Shown: piece by piece, positions 50,629-60,361 of the stretch | Numbering within the stretch: the stretch's first letter is position 1 | Layout: every line of letters begins with the position of its first letter | NCBI GenBank assembly: GCA_947311845.1 | Contig: CAMZMU010000111.1 | Coordinates: 21,086,773 to 21,150,772, forward strand | Direction: 5' to 3' | Length of the DNA: 64,000 nucleotides | Origin: Poa pratensis | Taxonomy: Eukaryota > Streptophyta > Magnoliopsida > Poales > Poaceae | Notes under the pieces: generated by a model | The model's database searches: none | What the model was told of the DNA's origin: nothing | The model's input: only the letters and a program-made list of their open reading frames with translations | Made by a program: the position numbers and the translations under genes

Positions 50629-53600
50629 CTCCTCCTCCGCTTTCTCCTTCCTACGGAGAAGAGCTCGCACATGGTGGCCTCCACCCGCAGCGACCAGCGC
50701 CCTGCCCCTCTCCTTTTCCCCTCCTTAAATCCTCCACCCGGCCGCCTCCAGCAAACCCTAGCCTCTCCCTCTTCTTCCCTCACGTCGCCGCCACCATCTT
50801 CCTCTCCTCCCTTTCTTTTCTCCACCTCCATGGCCGGAGCTGCGCTCAAGCTCGCCACTGACTCCGTCCACCTCGTGCTCGCCCTTCGCGCCAGGAGTCG
50901 CGCCTCGCCTTCCTCCGCCCCCGACAGCAAGCAGGAGGTCCGGGAACCGTCGACGACGCCACTACAAGCTCGTTTTCCTCTTCCGGCCGCGTGCACACCG
51001 TCGTCGTCCCCGACAGTACGCGCCGCCCCGAGCCCCTCCATCATGTCTAGGAGTTACGCCGTCGTCTACTACGTATCGAGCCGGATGGAATCGAGCTGGA
51101 CCGCGAAGGATCGACGCCAACGAGTCCTTCTTCCACGACGCCATCCGTCCGCTGGAGCGCCAAGGTCGCCGTCCTCTACGTCCGTCCGCAGCCCATATCT
51201 TCGTCTCGCCTCATCCACGACCTTCCCGGCAAGGAAGACCCCGACCCTCCCCACGGTGAGCCTCGCCGTCTTCCTTCTCTCCCTTTCCGTCCGCCATGGC
51301 CGTCGCGTGCAAGCCGTGAGCTTGCACGTCTTTGCACAGCACGCCCGCGCTGGTGTTGCCCCTGCTCCCTCCTATACACACCAGCACCCACACCACTCTA
51401 GCATCATCTCTGCACCCCGAAGACACCGTGTGCCGCCCGCTTCTGTTCGTCGCTGGCCACGCCCATCCGTCGCGTCGTCGTCCGGCTTAAAGCCTGAAGC
51501 TTTTGTCAATTCAGTTAACGTCTTTGCTACGCTTTATGTTCCGTCCGCTTCAAATGTAATCACCAATCGATGCATAGCCCATTGGCTAGCTCTTCTGTCC
51601 TTTACCCAGCAGGTCACAAGGTCGATTCCCACCGGAAGCACCTTTTCCTTCTCTGTCTATTTTCTTTTCCTTTTTTTATCTTTTGAAGAAAATATCTATT
51701 TTGTAAATGCTATAACTTGGTCATCTTAATTCCAATAAATACTAATGTTATATCTATTTTGATCAGAAAAATGTAAGGAATATTAATATGTCATCCATGA
51801 TCATGTTTGCATCATCTAGCTTGTTGCTTAGTGGTCTTTTGCATAATCATCTAAATAATTAAATATGGAATGTGTGGGATAATAATATAAAGTTTGTCCC
51901 TATTCCATTTAACTTGGTGTAGCTCACCCATAACCTGTTTTATCTTGTTAATCAACATTTAATTTGGTGGTTAGATAAATAACTTGAACCTATAATTAAT
52001 TGTCGGAATCTCGGTTCCGCTTAATTTGGCTTAAGTTGCGTCTTACCCTGTCATGCATCATATCATGAACATGCTGATTCTTTTGCCGTAGTAGTAAGTG
52101 TTGCATCCGCTGTTTTTTCCAGTGTTTGTTGCTTCTTCGCGGTTAAGACGTTGAGATGATGTGAGCAACGACAAGTTCTGCTACCCCGGTGTTTCCAGGC
52201 AAGCTTTGCTCACTTGCTACCATTACATTGTCTTCCATTCTTGCCGTTGATCTATGCTATCCTTATGTTACGATGCTTGTGTCTCGATCCCAGTAATGTT
52301 TACCATGCAGCCACATATAGCCTTATCCCCACATCCCATCACCTTGTTGTTTGTTTGCCTGTTAGCCTTTGCGAGTCGTAGTGCATGCTTAGGTTTGTTG
52401 TTGCGAGTCTGTCTTTCTTTTGCTTCACATGCTTAGTATGATAGGTTGGCTCAACTTTACTTAATATGATGATAATGTTTGTGGGTTATACCTAAATGAT
52501 AAGGCACCCGGTGGAAGGCCAATGCGTTGGTGTTTTGTTCTGCTAAGTGTCGCACTAGGAACTCAGTTCTTGTCCTCTTATCCAAGTACGAGCGCACTTC
52601 CCACTCGTGGGTGGTCCTATGGAACCCCCCTCGACTCTGACCGGAACTTCAGCTTGTCCAGGCGCCACAACTAGTTCGGGTTTTCCATTTGCTCATATGC
52701 ATCTGCACGTGACTTGATGATGAGAGGTTCGATGATATGGGGGAGCATATAGGTGCGATGCGATGTCGAGTGGGTATACCCATGGCCTCTGCCCATCTCG
52801 GCCGTAGACGCAAACGATTGAGTCCGCTATGGAGGTATCGGCCGGACTATGGACGCGGGTAACAACTCAGATGGGTGGTACCTGGACTTGCTGTAGTGAA
52901 GGAACAGAATCGTGTTGAGAAGACCTACCTTTTATCTGGGTTGATCGAACGTGTATGGGTTAACCATAGTGCACCCCTGCAGGGTTAAATCTTTTCGAGA
53001 AGCCGAGTCCGCGGTTATGGACAACTTGGATCGGATGCTGGCTAACAAGATCATAAACAACTTACACCTAATGATTCTAATTAACTTGACTAGTAAGTTA
53101 GACTTACTTTCACAATAAGATGTAAACTAAAATTTGACAACTGTGTGAGTTTTCCCTCGATTGCTTCCTCATACTAGGTTGAGGGGGTGAATCTAGGAAG
53201 TGTTATGTTTGGTGTTAGTTGCTAGTTGTTTCGTTCACGCTCTCTTATCCCTCTCCAATAGTCGGAAGTTGTAGTGTGTCTCTATAGGTTGTTTAGTGCT
53301 GCTGCTGCCTCTCAGTCCACCTCCCCATACTTTGGTAGTCTTTGTGTTGGTATCTTTTGAGCATTGCTTGCCAGACGGTTGTGCCTGACCCATCTTTGGG
53401 CTGTACTTTTATGTGCAGTCAACAGGTTTGAAGTCTGACGACGTTAGCCTGGGTATCCCTCCGGCTCGGCCTGGGCAGGGATATGGACGCCATGGTTATC
53501 TTCACGACTCTTAGTCCAATTTGTATCTTGTCCGTAGTTGGACACCCTTTTCCTTTCGCTGTGATTTGGATCTTTGTAATGTATCAGTTGTATCTTGACT

Positions 53601-53803
53601 CGTTTGAGTCGTTCTTGTATATATATCTCCTTCTGTTGTTGTGGATTCTTTTCGTGAACTGTTGTAATGTTATCACAATTCCACCCACATAACGCGCATG
53701 TTTCGGCGTGCACGTTATGTCTGGTGGGCGACCTAAAATCGTTATTATGCGGATTTTGGCGGGATCGCTAAAATCTACATAGTACCGATTTTGGGGCGTC
53801 ACA
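50629..53803 (+). repeat. Right-most array LTR, 5'-truncated (3175 bp)
   Basis: Begins at LTR offset ~396 (CTCCTCCTCCGC) and runs to the true LTR end GTCACA at 53803, followed by the CTTTG duplication, so it is the original 3' LTR of the insertion. It is clean sequence (few indels) and shares GTGTCGCAC, TTGTCCGTAG and TTCGGCGTGC with LTR copy 5. Private changes include CGGACTATGG (~52845), TCATACTAGG (~53168) and TTCACGACTC (~53502). Confidence 0.85.
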
Positions 53804-53808
53804 CTTTG
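53804..53808. repeat. Target-site duplication CTTTG (right copy)
   Basis: Directly follows the last LTR base and matches 727-731. The interrupted copia gag resumes immediately after it. Confidence 0.85.
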
Positions 53809-54600
53809 TACATCATAAGGCACCAAGTTCATCCAGATCTCAAGTCTGATTACTTGGAGGAAGAATTCCCCAGTACCTTGTTTCAGGCCCTCAAAACGAG
53901 GTATGAACAGCAGAAGGCAGTTGTCATGCCTGAAGCACTCCATGATTGGACACATCTCCGACTCTAGGACTTCAAGTCTGTCGGGGAGTACAATCATGAG
54001 GTTCATAAAATCAGTTCCAAACTGCGCTTTTGCGGGAAGGAACCTACTGATGCGGAGAAGACAAAAAAAACTCTGTCTACTATACTTCCATCTGACAGGA
54101 TCCTCCAGCACCAGTACCGTGCACGCGACTACCAAGTCTATTCCGACCTTATTCATATATTACTTCAGGCTGAAAAGAATGATGAGCTGCTCGCTAAGAA
54201 TGGCTCTCAACGCCCGGTTGGTTCTCAACCTTTACCTGAAGTTCATATGAATGTCGCGAACGGGCAAAAGTTTGATGCTGCCTTCAACGGCAAGCCTTCG
54301 AACTTCAATGGTAAGCGAAAGCGAAACCAGAACATGAAGCCTAGAAACTCAGACCGTGGGAAAGGCACCGCAAAGCATGAGTTTGAAAAAAAAACTAAGC
54401 TTTGCTACAAGTGCGGCTGCTACACGCATCTCACTAACAAGTGCAAGACCCCAAAGCATCTGGCTATTCTGTATCAGCAATTCCAGGGATGCAAAGCACC
54501 TCAAGGGAAAGGTTTGAAGCCAACTTCAACCTTCCTCCAGATGACACCAATGGAGCTGCTTGTTCGCGAGATGTTCCTACTGGACCTTGCAACGCCATAA
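53809..54600 (+). pseudogene. Ty1/copia gag remainder with CCHC zinc knuckle
   Basis: One frame runs through the UBN2-like domain (VHPDLKSDYLEEE ... RLCDFKS-like region with an in-frame TAG near 53967 ... LRFCGKEPT ... LLQAEKNDELL). A basic stretch follows, then the CCHC knuckle CYKCGCYTHLTNKC at ~54403-54444 (C-x2-C-x4-H-x4-C), which would bind element RNA, and then TPKHLAILYQ, typical of the residues after the knuckle. The premature stop and the split from its N-terminus make it a pseudogene. Confidence 0.75.
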
Positions 54601-55014
54601 CTCTCCATAAGTCACAGGACCCTATAGGCACGGAGAACATGATGGTTGAGCACGCCTCAACCAAAGTGTTTGGAGACTTAAACTAGTCCCACTATCTCCT
54701 TAGTGGTCATTTTATTAATGTCCATTTGCGTTCTCGTAATAGAACATATATATTGTATCAGCACTCTGATATAAATAAGATTGCATACATTCTATATATC
54801 TGATAAAGATTTCCATATTGGAACTTCTTCAATTCTATATATAGATTTCTACGAGTACCAATCCGATGGATGTGGAACAAGTATATGAAAATGTACCCCC
54901 TCTGTTGTCTGGATTGTACTACACGTACATCCAACTCGTAGCATATGTTGCATATAATGCAATTCCATCGGTCATGTTTTGCATGAGCTAAACTTTCCTA
55001 GTCATGAGATTTAG
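54601..55014 (+). pseudogene. Copia pol, pre-integrase remnant
   Basis: Mostly eroded AT-rich sequence. The recognisable trace is PLLSGLYYTYI (~54895-54930), the motif that precedes the GAG-pre-integrase zinc region in grass copia polyproteins. Protease is not recognisable. Confidence 0.5.
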
Positions 55015-55860
55015 TTGCACTATTGTGCCAGTGGATCACTTCAGTCCCTTGAACACATTCAAGGTGATATTTGTGGTCCCAACCAACCATTGTTTGGACT
55101 AAAGATCGAATTAAAGCAATTCGAATGGACAAATATTGTTGCAGAATTCTCTTCACATGCCTCCACTATTTGTGCATGGCTCCGAGGATCGAAGTTCAGC
55201 ACAATGTCCTATGTGTCCATACACAATTGTTTTTGGTTTGTCTCTGATCAAAAGGATTTTCTCATTGCACGACCCATGTTAATGAATTGCAATTTACCAA
55301 CTTTACATTGGAGTCATGCAGTTTTACACGCTGCTACTGACTAACTGCATATAGCAGTACTTCCCCTCTGCAATTGATACGTGGAAATCCTCCGAGCATT
55401 TCCCATCTGCGTAAGTTCGGAAGCGCTTCACGCGTACCGATCTCACCACCGCAGCGTACATCATGGGCCCACATATGAGGGATCTATGTGGGGTACAGAT
55501 ATCCGTCGATAACCCAGTACCTTGAAACCCCTCATAAGGGATGTATTCATAGCCTAGTACGCTGATTGCTTATATTTAAGGAGGATTATTTCCAGGCATT
55601 AGGGGGAGATTTCAAGTACCACATCGAATGCCAGGAAATCAATTGGGACTTCACGTTCCTCCTCATACCCACGTACTCAAGAATCGGGACTCTACGTTCG
55701 ATTCACAAATTTGCAACACATGCAAATAACCTGCCAGATTCATTTACTGATCTCAAAGGTGTTACAAAATCCTTCAATCCGGTTAGAAATGCGCCCGAAA
55801 GAGTGGAGGTACCAATAAAAACCACTCAACTCCCTGTTTCATAAAAAGAGGGGAGTAGTA
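55015..55860 (+). pseudogene. Copia integrase remnant, internally deleted
   Basis: LEHIQGDICGPNQP (~55045-55095) marks the start of the integrase core. A later piece, IARPMLMNCNLPTLHWSHAVLHAAT (~55267-55340), comes from its end, so most of the core between them is missing. Downstream MGPHMRDLCG-like text (~55463) and KNRDST-like text continue the connection region with stops and frame shifts. Catalytic residues cannot be followed. Confidence 0.6.
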
Positions 55861-57575
55861 CGGCCTCTGACCAGGATCCAGCTTTTTGCAAAGCAACAAA
55901 GGAAATCGAGGAATCCTCAGTAAATGCAAGTCGACCTTGCGTTGATGAACACCTAATGGGTAGTATACACCCAGTGGAAGGGAAACCTCCACAACCCCAG
56001 CTCCAGCTTGCACACACTGGCTGGGACATCGGAACACCCAGACTCACGCGTATTGGGAAATCACGAAGAGTCATCAAGGGTGCATGATATTTGCTCCAAC
56101 TATATCGATTCTGGAGAATCATATAACCAAAGCCTACAACTGTCGACAAACATCTCTTGTATGATTGCAAACAACCTTCACGATGATTCAGATCCAAAGA
56201 CCATGGCCATGGCAGAGTGTGAACACACTTGCTAGGACTGAACTCATCAAAGGATGCGATCCAAGCAGATATAGCCTCGCTCTTCCAAACAAATTCCCTA
56301 TGGGATTGTTTAATGTGTTTTCTTCCAGAAACGGAATGAGAAATGCCAGGTGGTGAGAAAGCAAGGCTTGTAGCATAAGGTCGGGTTTCCGCAGAGATCC
56401 GAGACCTACTCTCCAGACATGAGTGAAATCTCGTTCCGATACATATATCATTGGCAGTACAAAATCATCTATCTGTGCAGTTGATAGGTGTAGTGACAAC
56501 ATATCCATGTGGATCACTAGATTCGACATGTATGGTTCCCGATGGAATCTCTGTCCGAATCGAAATGCAAATGCAACATGTATTGTGTAATAATCAATAA
56601 GTCGCACATGGCTTATTGTTGTCGGTACATTTTGGTACAACCGACGTAGTGAGTTCCTTATACAAAAGGATTACTCCTACATGATGATCACCCATGTGTG
56701 TTTGTCATACATAAGGATAACTCCTACAACGACGAACCACGTGATCATCTAAAAGACGGATTTGAGATGAAGAATTTGGATAAACCCAAATGTTGCTTGG
56801 GACTACAACTCGAGCACCTTCACTCAAGTATTATGGTACACTAAGATGCCTATATCCAGAAAATTGGAGAAACTTGATATAGACAAGTCATGTCCATCTA
56901 CTAGGGATTGTTCGATCTCTAGACGTAGAGAAAGATCCATGGGAAGATGGAGAAGAGATGTTGGCATAATGTTCCATATCTCAATGCCATTGGACCTACC
57001 AACATAATTGGTTAGGGGATCAAGAATATCTTTCGATATCTCCAAGGTACCAAATATCTTGACATATTGTATCAATTTCGGAGAAATCTGAACTCCAATT
57101 TAGACACTGTATTGGCTACTTACATGATCCTACAATGTGTACATACATGGTAGATCTGTCACTCCATTGATGTCTTCAAATAGACTCTGGTGACTATACT
57201 ACCACGATCATTCTAAGATGCAATGCTTCATGTTAACGCGTGTGGCTTCACGGAATGACAAACCGCATACATTAGTCATGTGGTGTTGGTTCTCTCGAAT
57301 CACCTATCATTATCTACACAGATAATGTTGCTTATGTTGCATAGATGCAAAACAGGTTACATAAAAGAGCAATATCGTTAAGCATATTGCGATAAATTGT
57401 TTTATCCCCATAAACTCATGACGAGTCGGGAATAAACATCTTGCAATTAAAATCATGCGATATCCTCGCTGATTTATTCACCAAGTCTCTACCAACTATA
57501 AAATTCCAGAAATGATTCATGGGATTGGTATGCGACGGCTTCGGGATTTGCAAGAGTCAGGGGGAGTATCTTCCT
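55861..57575 (+). pseudogene. Copia reverse transcriptase and RNase H remnants
   Basis: Readable pieces in successive frames: HTLAGTSEHPDSRVLGNHEE (~56011-56070), DPKTMAMAECEH (~56190-56228), FEMKNLDKPKCCLGLQLEHL (~56761-56820), FRYLQGTKYLDILYQ (~57030-57074), and the end HGIGMRRLRDLQESGGVSS (~57515-57570). The YVDD box is not found. Many stops show a long-dead copy. Confidence 0.65.
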
Positions 57576-57682
57576 GAACTATTCCTGTTCAAAGCATCAT
57601 ATTACACTCTTTTTCCCTTTATGAGTTTACTTTTCAGGTTCTCATCAAGGTTTTTAATGAGGTAGTATCAACATGAGATCAT

Positions 57683-58175
57683 ATGTCATACTTTCTGTTT
57701 TCCCCACCGGGGTTTTTAGGAAAGTATACACGACATATTTGTTGTCCTCTAAACTCTATGGATTTCATTCATATTGAGTTAACAGAGACAATAATCATTA
57801 TATGTTGTATCATTTTCTCCTTACTTTTCCCACTGGGTTTTAAAGGAGTTTTAACAACATATCAAATAAAATTCTCCTCACATTTTTCCCAAAGGGTTTT
57901 TGGGGGAGAACTTCAAACATCATATGTCATACTTTCTATTTTCCCCACCGGGGTTTTTAAAGGAAGTATACAAGACATATTTATTGTTCTCTAAACTCGC
58001 TATGGTTTTTTCCTTTTTAAGGTTTTCCCATATGAGTTATCAAGGAGACAATAACCATCATATGTTGCATCATTTTCTCCTTATTTCCCCACCGGGTTAA
58101 AGGAGTTTTGGCAACATATCATATACACTACTCTCCTCATATTTTTCCCACAGGGTTTTTGGAGGAGACTTTTTC
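57683..58175 (+). repeat. Two-copy tandem repeat in copia 3' non-coding region
   Basis: The segment starting CATACTTTCTGTTTTCCCC (57686) recurs at 57926 as CATACTTTCTATTTTCCCC. Both copies continue through the same series of TTTTCCCACCGGGTTTTT-like blocks (unit about 240-255 bp, moderately diverged). Such CCC-ACCGGG-TTTTT blocks are common before the PPT of copia elements. Confidence 0.75.
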
Positions 58176-58205
58176 AAGATGATGAAGACATGCAAGGACA
58201 AGCAT

Positions 58206-58218
58206 AGATTAGGGGGAG
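58206..58218 (+). other. Copia polypurine tract
   Basis: AGATTAGGGGGAG lies directly before the LTR start TGTTAGG. Confidence 0.8.
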
Positions 58219-58405
58219 TGTTAGGATTTAATTAATTACTTTAATTAATCATGTAATCCCTGCTTGTAATGTCGGTTCCACAAACCGACATACCCCTTTT
58301 GTAACTGCTTATTCGGTGCTATATATAGCCCCATTCATCATCAATAAAGCAACAGTTCGATTCATTCTCTCGTTCACTCGATCGCTCTCAGATTTCCTTC
58401 TAACA
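58219..58405 (+). repeat. Copia 3' LTR (187 bp)
   Basis: Begins TGTTAGGA and ends TTCTAACA (inverted ends). It contains the TATA box GCTATATATAG (~58319) and an AATAAA signal (~58343), so promoter and poly(A) site are both recognisable. A short LTR of this kind is normal for copia. Confidence 0.85.
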
Positions 58406-58518
58406 AAAAGGGGAAAATGAGCGTAAATATATTGATCACGTTGCTGTCAGGGTTCAGTTTGTTCACACCCTTCTAGGTACTGGATATAGAATTAGGCTGT
58501 ACCTGGCAATTTCAAGTT

Positions 58519-59598
58519 TTTTTTTTGAACGGATAAGGCCCCAAAGGGGCCTGGGAGCTTCATTGACTTTGCAGCACACACCAAATTACAACGAGGTCCT
58601 CAAGCAACAAAGAAATTGCAAATAAGGCCTCAGATAATACAAACAGGACCTTAAAAAAGAAAAGAGGAACGCAATCAGGTCCTTCGTCACCGCAGATCAC
58701 CGGAGACCTCAGAGCCGGGGCACCAACCCTTCCGCCGGGGAACAAGCCACTTGGGGAAGAATCGACGGGAAACCCCCAGCCGAGATCGAAGATCCTCCAC
58801 TGAAGGAGGAAGAAGAACCTCTGGAAATAACTCCAGAGCGCGGAGCGGCTCCTATGGCCATGGATAGCCCTGGCATAAGCTTGCCAGCGCTTGGGATCTC
58901 CGCGAGACACCATCGAAGCTCCAGCAGCACGCCCCACCGAGCACGCCGCAAGGTCCATCCAAACGCCCACCAGAGCAAGATCAGCAGCTACCGCCTGCCC
59001 ATCCTGACCACCACCACGCAGGCCAGAAACGGAAGGCAGAAGCAGTGACCTTACTCCAGCAAACGCCAAGCGAGTCGAAGACGCCGGCCCGATGCAGAAC
59101 TCACTCCTCCCCTCGCCACCGAGGCCGGCCAGAGAACTGAACTCAACACCACCCGCCTCCTCGAGCCCACCACCAGTCAGCGCCGCACCCAACTCACTCC
59201 TCCACCTCCACCCCTCGCCACCAAGGCCGGCCGGAAGAGATGTCGAAGCGATTCGAGCCCGCGATGCAGAACGACAGTAACGCGTACCAACCTTATTCAG
59301 CAAAGCGTCAGCCTCCACCGCCGGTCGAAGCTTCACCCAAAGAAGCAAAAGAACAGCGACAAGAAGCCCTAAGCCCCAGATCTGGCCGCCAAGATCCAAA
59401 GCTCCACTCCAAGCAACGGGCAGAGAGCCCCTACGCGGCAAACAGCCGAAACCTACGCTACTACTATGCACAAGGGAGAAAGCGCCTTCCCTCAGCCATC
59501 TCCGGCCGGCAACGCCGGCGAGAGAGGCCTCGGTCCGGCCAGGAACAGGCTCACGCGCTCTCAGCTACAGTAAAAGTTGAGGACAACATTGCATAAAA
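58519..59598 (-). mobile_element. Poly(A)-tailed retroposon-like insertion (LINE/SINE-like)
   Basis: On the minus strand a GC-rich ~1.07-kb sequence ends CTTTGGGGCCTTATCCGTTC followed by a run of ten A (T run at 58519-58528). Flanks GTACCTGGCAATTTCAAG (ending 58518) and GTACATGGCCATTCTTAG (from ~59600) agree at 13 of 18 positions, consistent with an eroded target duplication. A 303-codon minus-strand frame (58560-59471) is open but shows no RT, endonuclease or other domain that I recognise, so a coding role is not claimed. It could be a truncated LINE, a SINE-like unit or a retrocopy of a transcript. Confidence 0.5.
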
Positions 59599-60361
59599 GT
59601 ACATGGCCATTCTTAGCCATATGCAACGTGTGAAGATTTTCAATTTTTGTTTGCAACTATAGTTGTACTTGTATGATTCGTATATTTGGAAGAGAACTGA
59701 TAGAATGAATACTCTGACGTTTCTAATAAGTGCACCCTGTACTTTGAGTTGTACTATACAATTGTGATGTTCGTGTGAAGTACTAAAGTTTGCTACCTGT
59801 AGCATGTCAAGGATCACTATTACAAGAAAATATATGCAACTTTGCTGCTTTTCGCATGTGAAGGAACTTTGGAAGAGAATACATGCAGTTACACATGCAT
59901 ATATGCAGCACTTCATGAAACTTTACAGCATATAACAACTGGAGCTAAACTGTTTTCTTCCTCATATGTTGGTCCCACACCACTGGAGCTAGAAGTTTGG
60001 GGAGGACACCTTTGTGCAGAAACAGAGGATAAGTCCTGTAAAAACGGGAAATGAAGATGACGTCTAAGTTAAGCCCAGGAGCTGAAAGTAACACAATCTC
60101 TTTGGAATCCTGCTTCATGTAACAGCCATTTACCGATCATTCGAAACATAAGAAGAAAAATAAACTATATTCGGTGGGGTGCAAACAGTGCGTAATAGAA
60201 AGCATGGATTTGTTTTGAATTCGGAAACAGAAGAATTGCTAAAGCTTTGATTGTCGTTGTTATGAGTTATGACCACATGAGCGTCATAAACACAAACTAG
60301 CATTTTCTGTGACTCTCCAGATCTCACAGTTATGGTAACGCAAGTACGCAGCCATACCTGT
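59599..60361. other. Spacer and 3' untranslated region of the minus-strand gene
   Basis: No supported gene. A good splice-donor match (CAG/GTATGG on the minus strand, 60352-60360) lies just after the stop codon, so a 3'-UTR intron is possible and part of this stretch may be transcribed. Confidence 0.4.

Larger units (their letters stand above)
732..53803 (+). mobile_element. LTR-leader tandem array derived from one Ty3-like insertion
   Basis: Head-to-tail repetition of a ~4.07-kb unit made of a full LTR (~3.57 kb, ends TGTAATGCCCC / GGGGCGTCACA) and ~0.5 kb of leader containing a 12-nt primer site TGGTATCAGAGC complementary to plant initiator tRNA-Met. Each leader runs directly into the next LTR, without PPT, gag or pol. 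Complete LTRs start at 732, 4801, 8869, 12941, 17011, 30032 and 34056; partial ones lie at 21081, 29130, 38088 and 50629. Reverse-oriented Athila DNA interrupts the array twice, and a 13-N gap lies at 29117. The TGTAAYGCCCCGG-type end with an iMet primer is typical of grass Tekay/Del chromoviruses, but no coding domain confirms the lineage. The single CTTTG duplication at both outer borders shows the array expanded after integration. Confidence 0.85.
53804..58405 (+). mobile_element. Ty1/copia element, 3' part, heavily decayed
   Basis: In order: gag remainder with zinc knuckle, pre-integrase and integrase scraps, RT scraps, RNase H and pol end (MRRLRDLQESGGVSS near 57525-57570), 3' tandem repeats, PPT and LTR. 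Stops and deletions are frequent, so it is long dead. Its 5' part is at the left edge of the window. The pol wording matches a widespread grass copia group, which I recognise only by pattern. Confidence 0.8.

Noticed and set aside
59842..60054. 70-codon plus-strand frame between retroposon and gene
   Set aside because: No domain, no splice or promoter context, AT-rich spacer.
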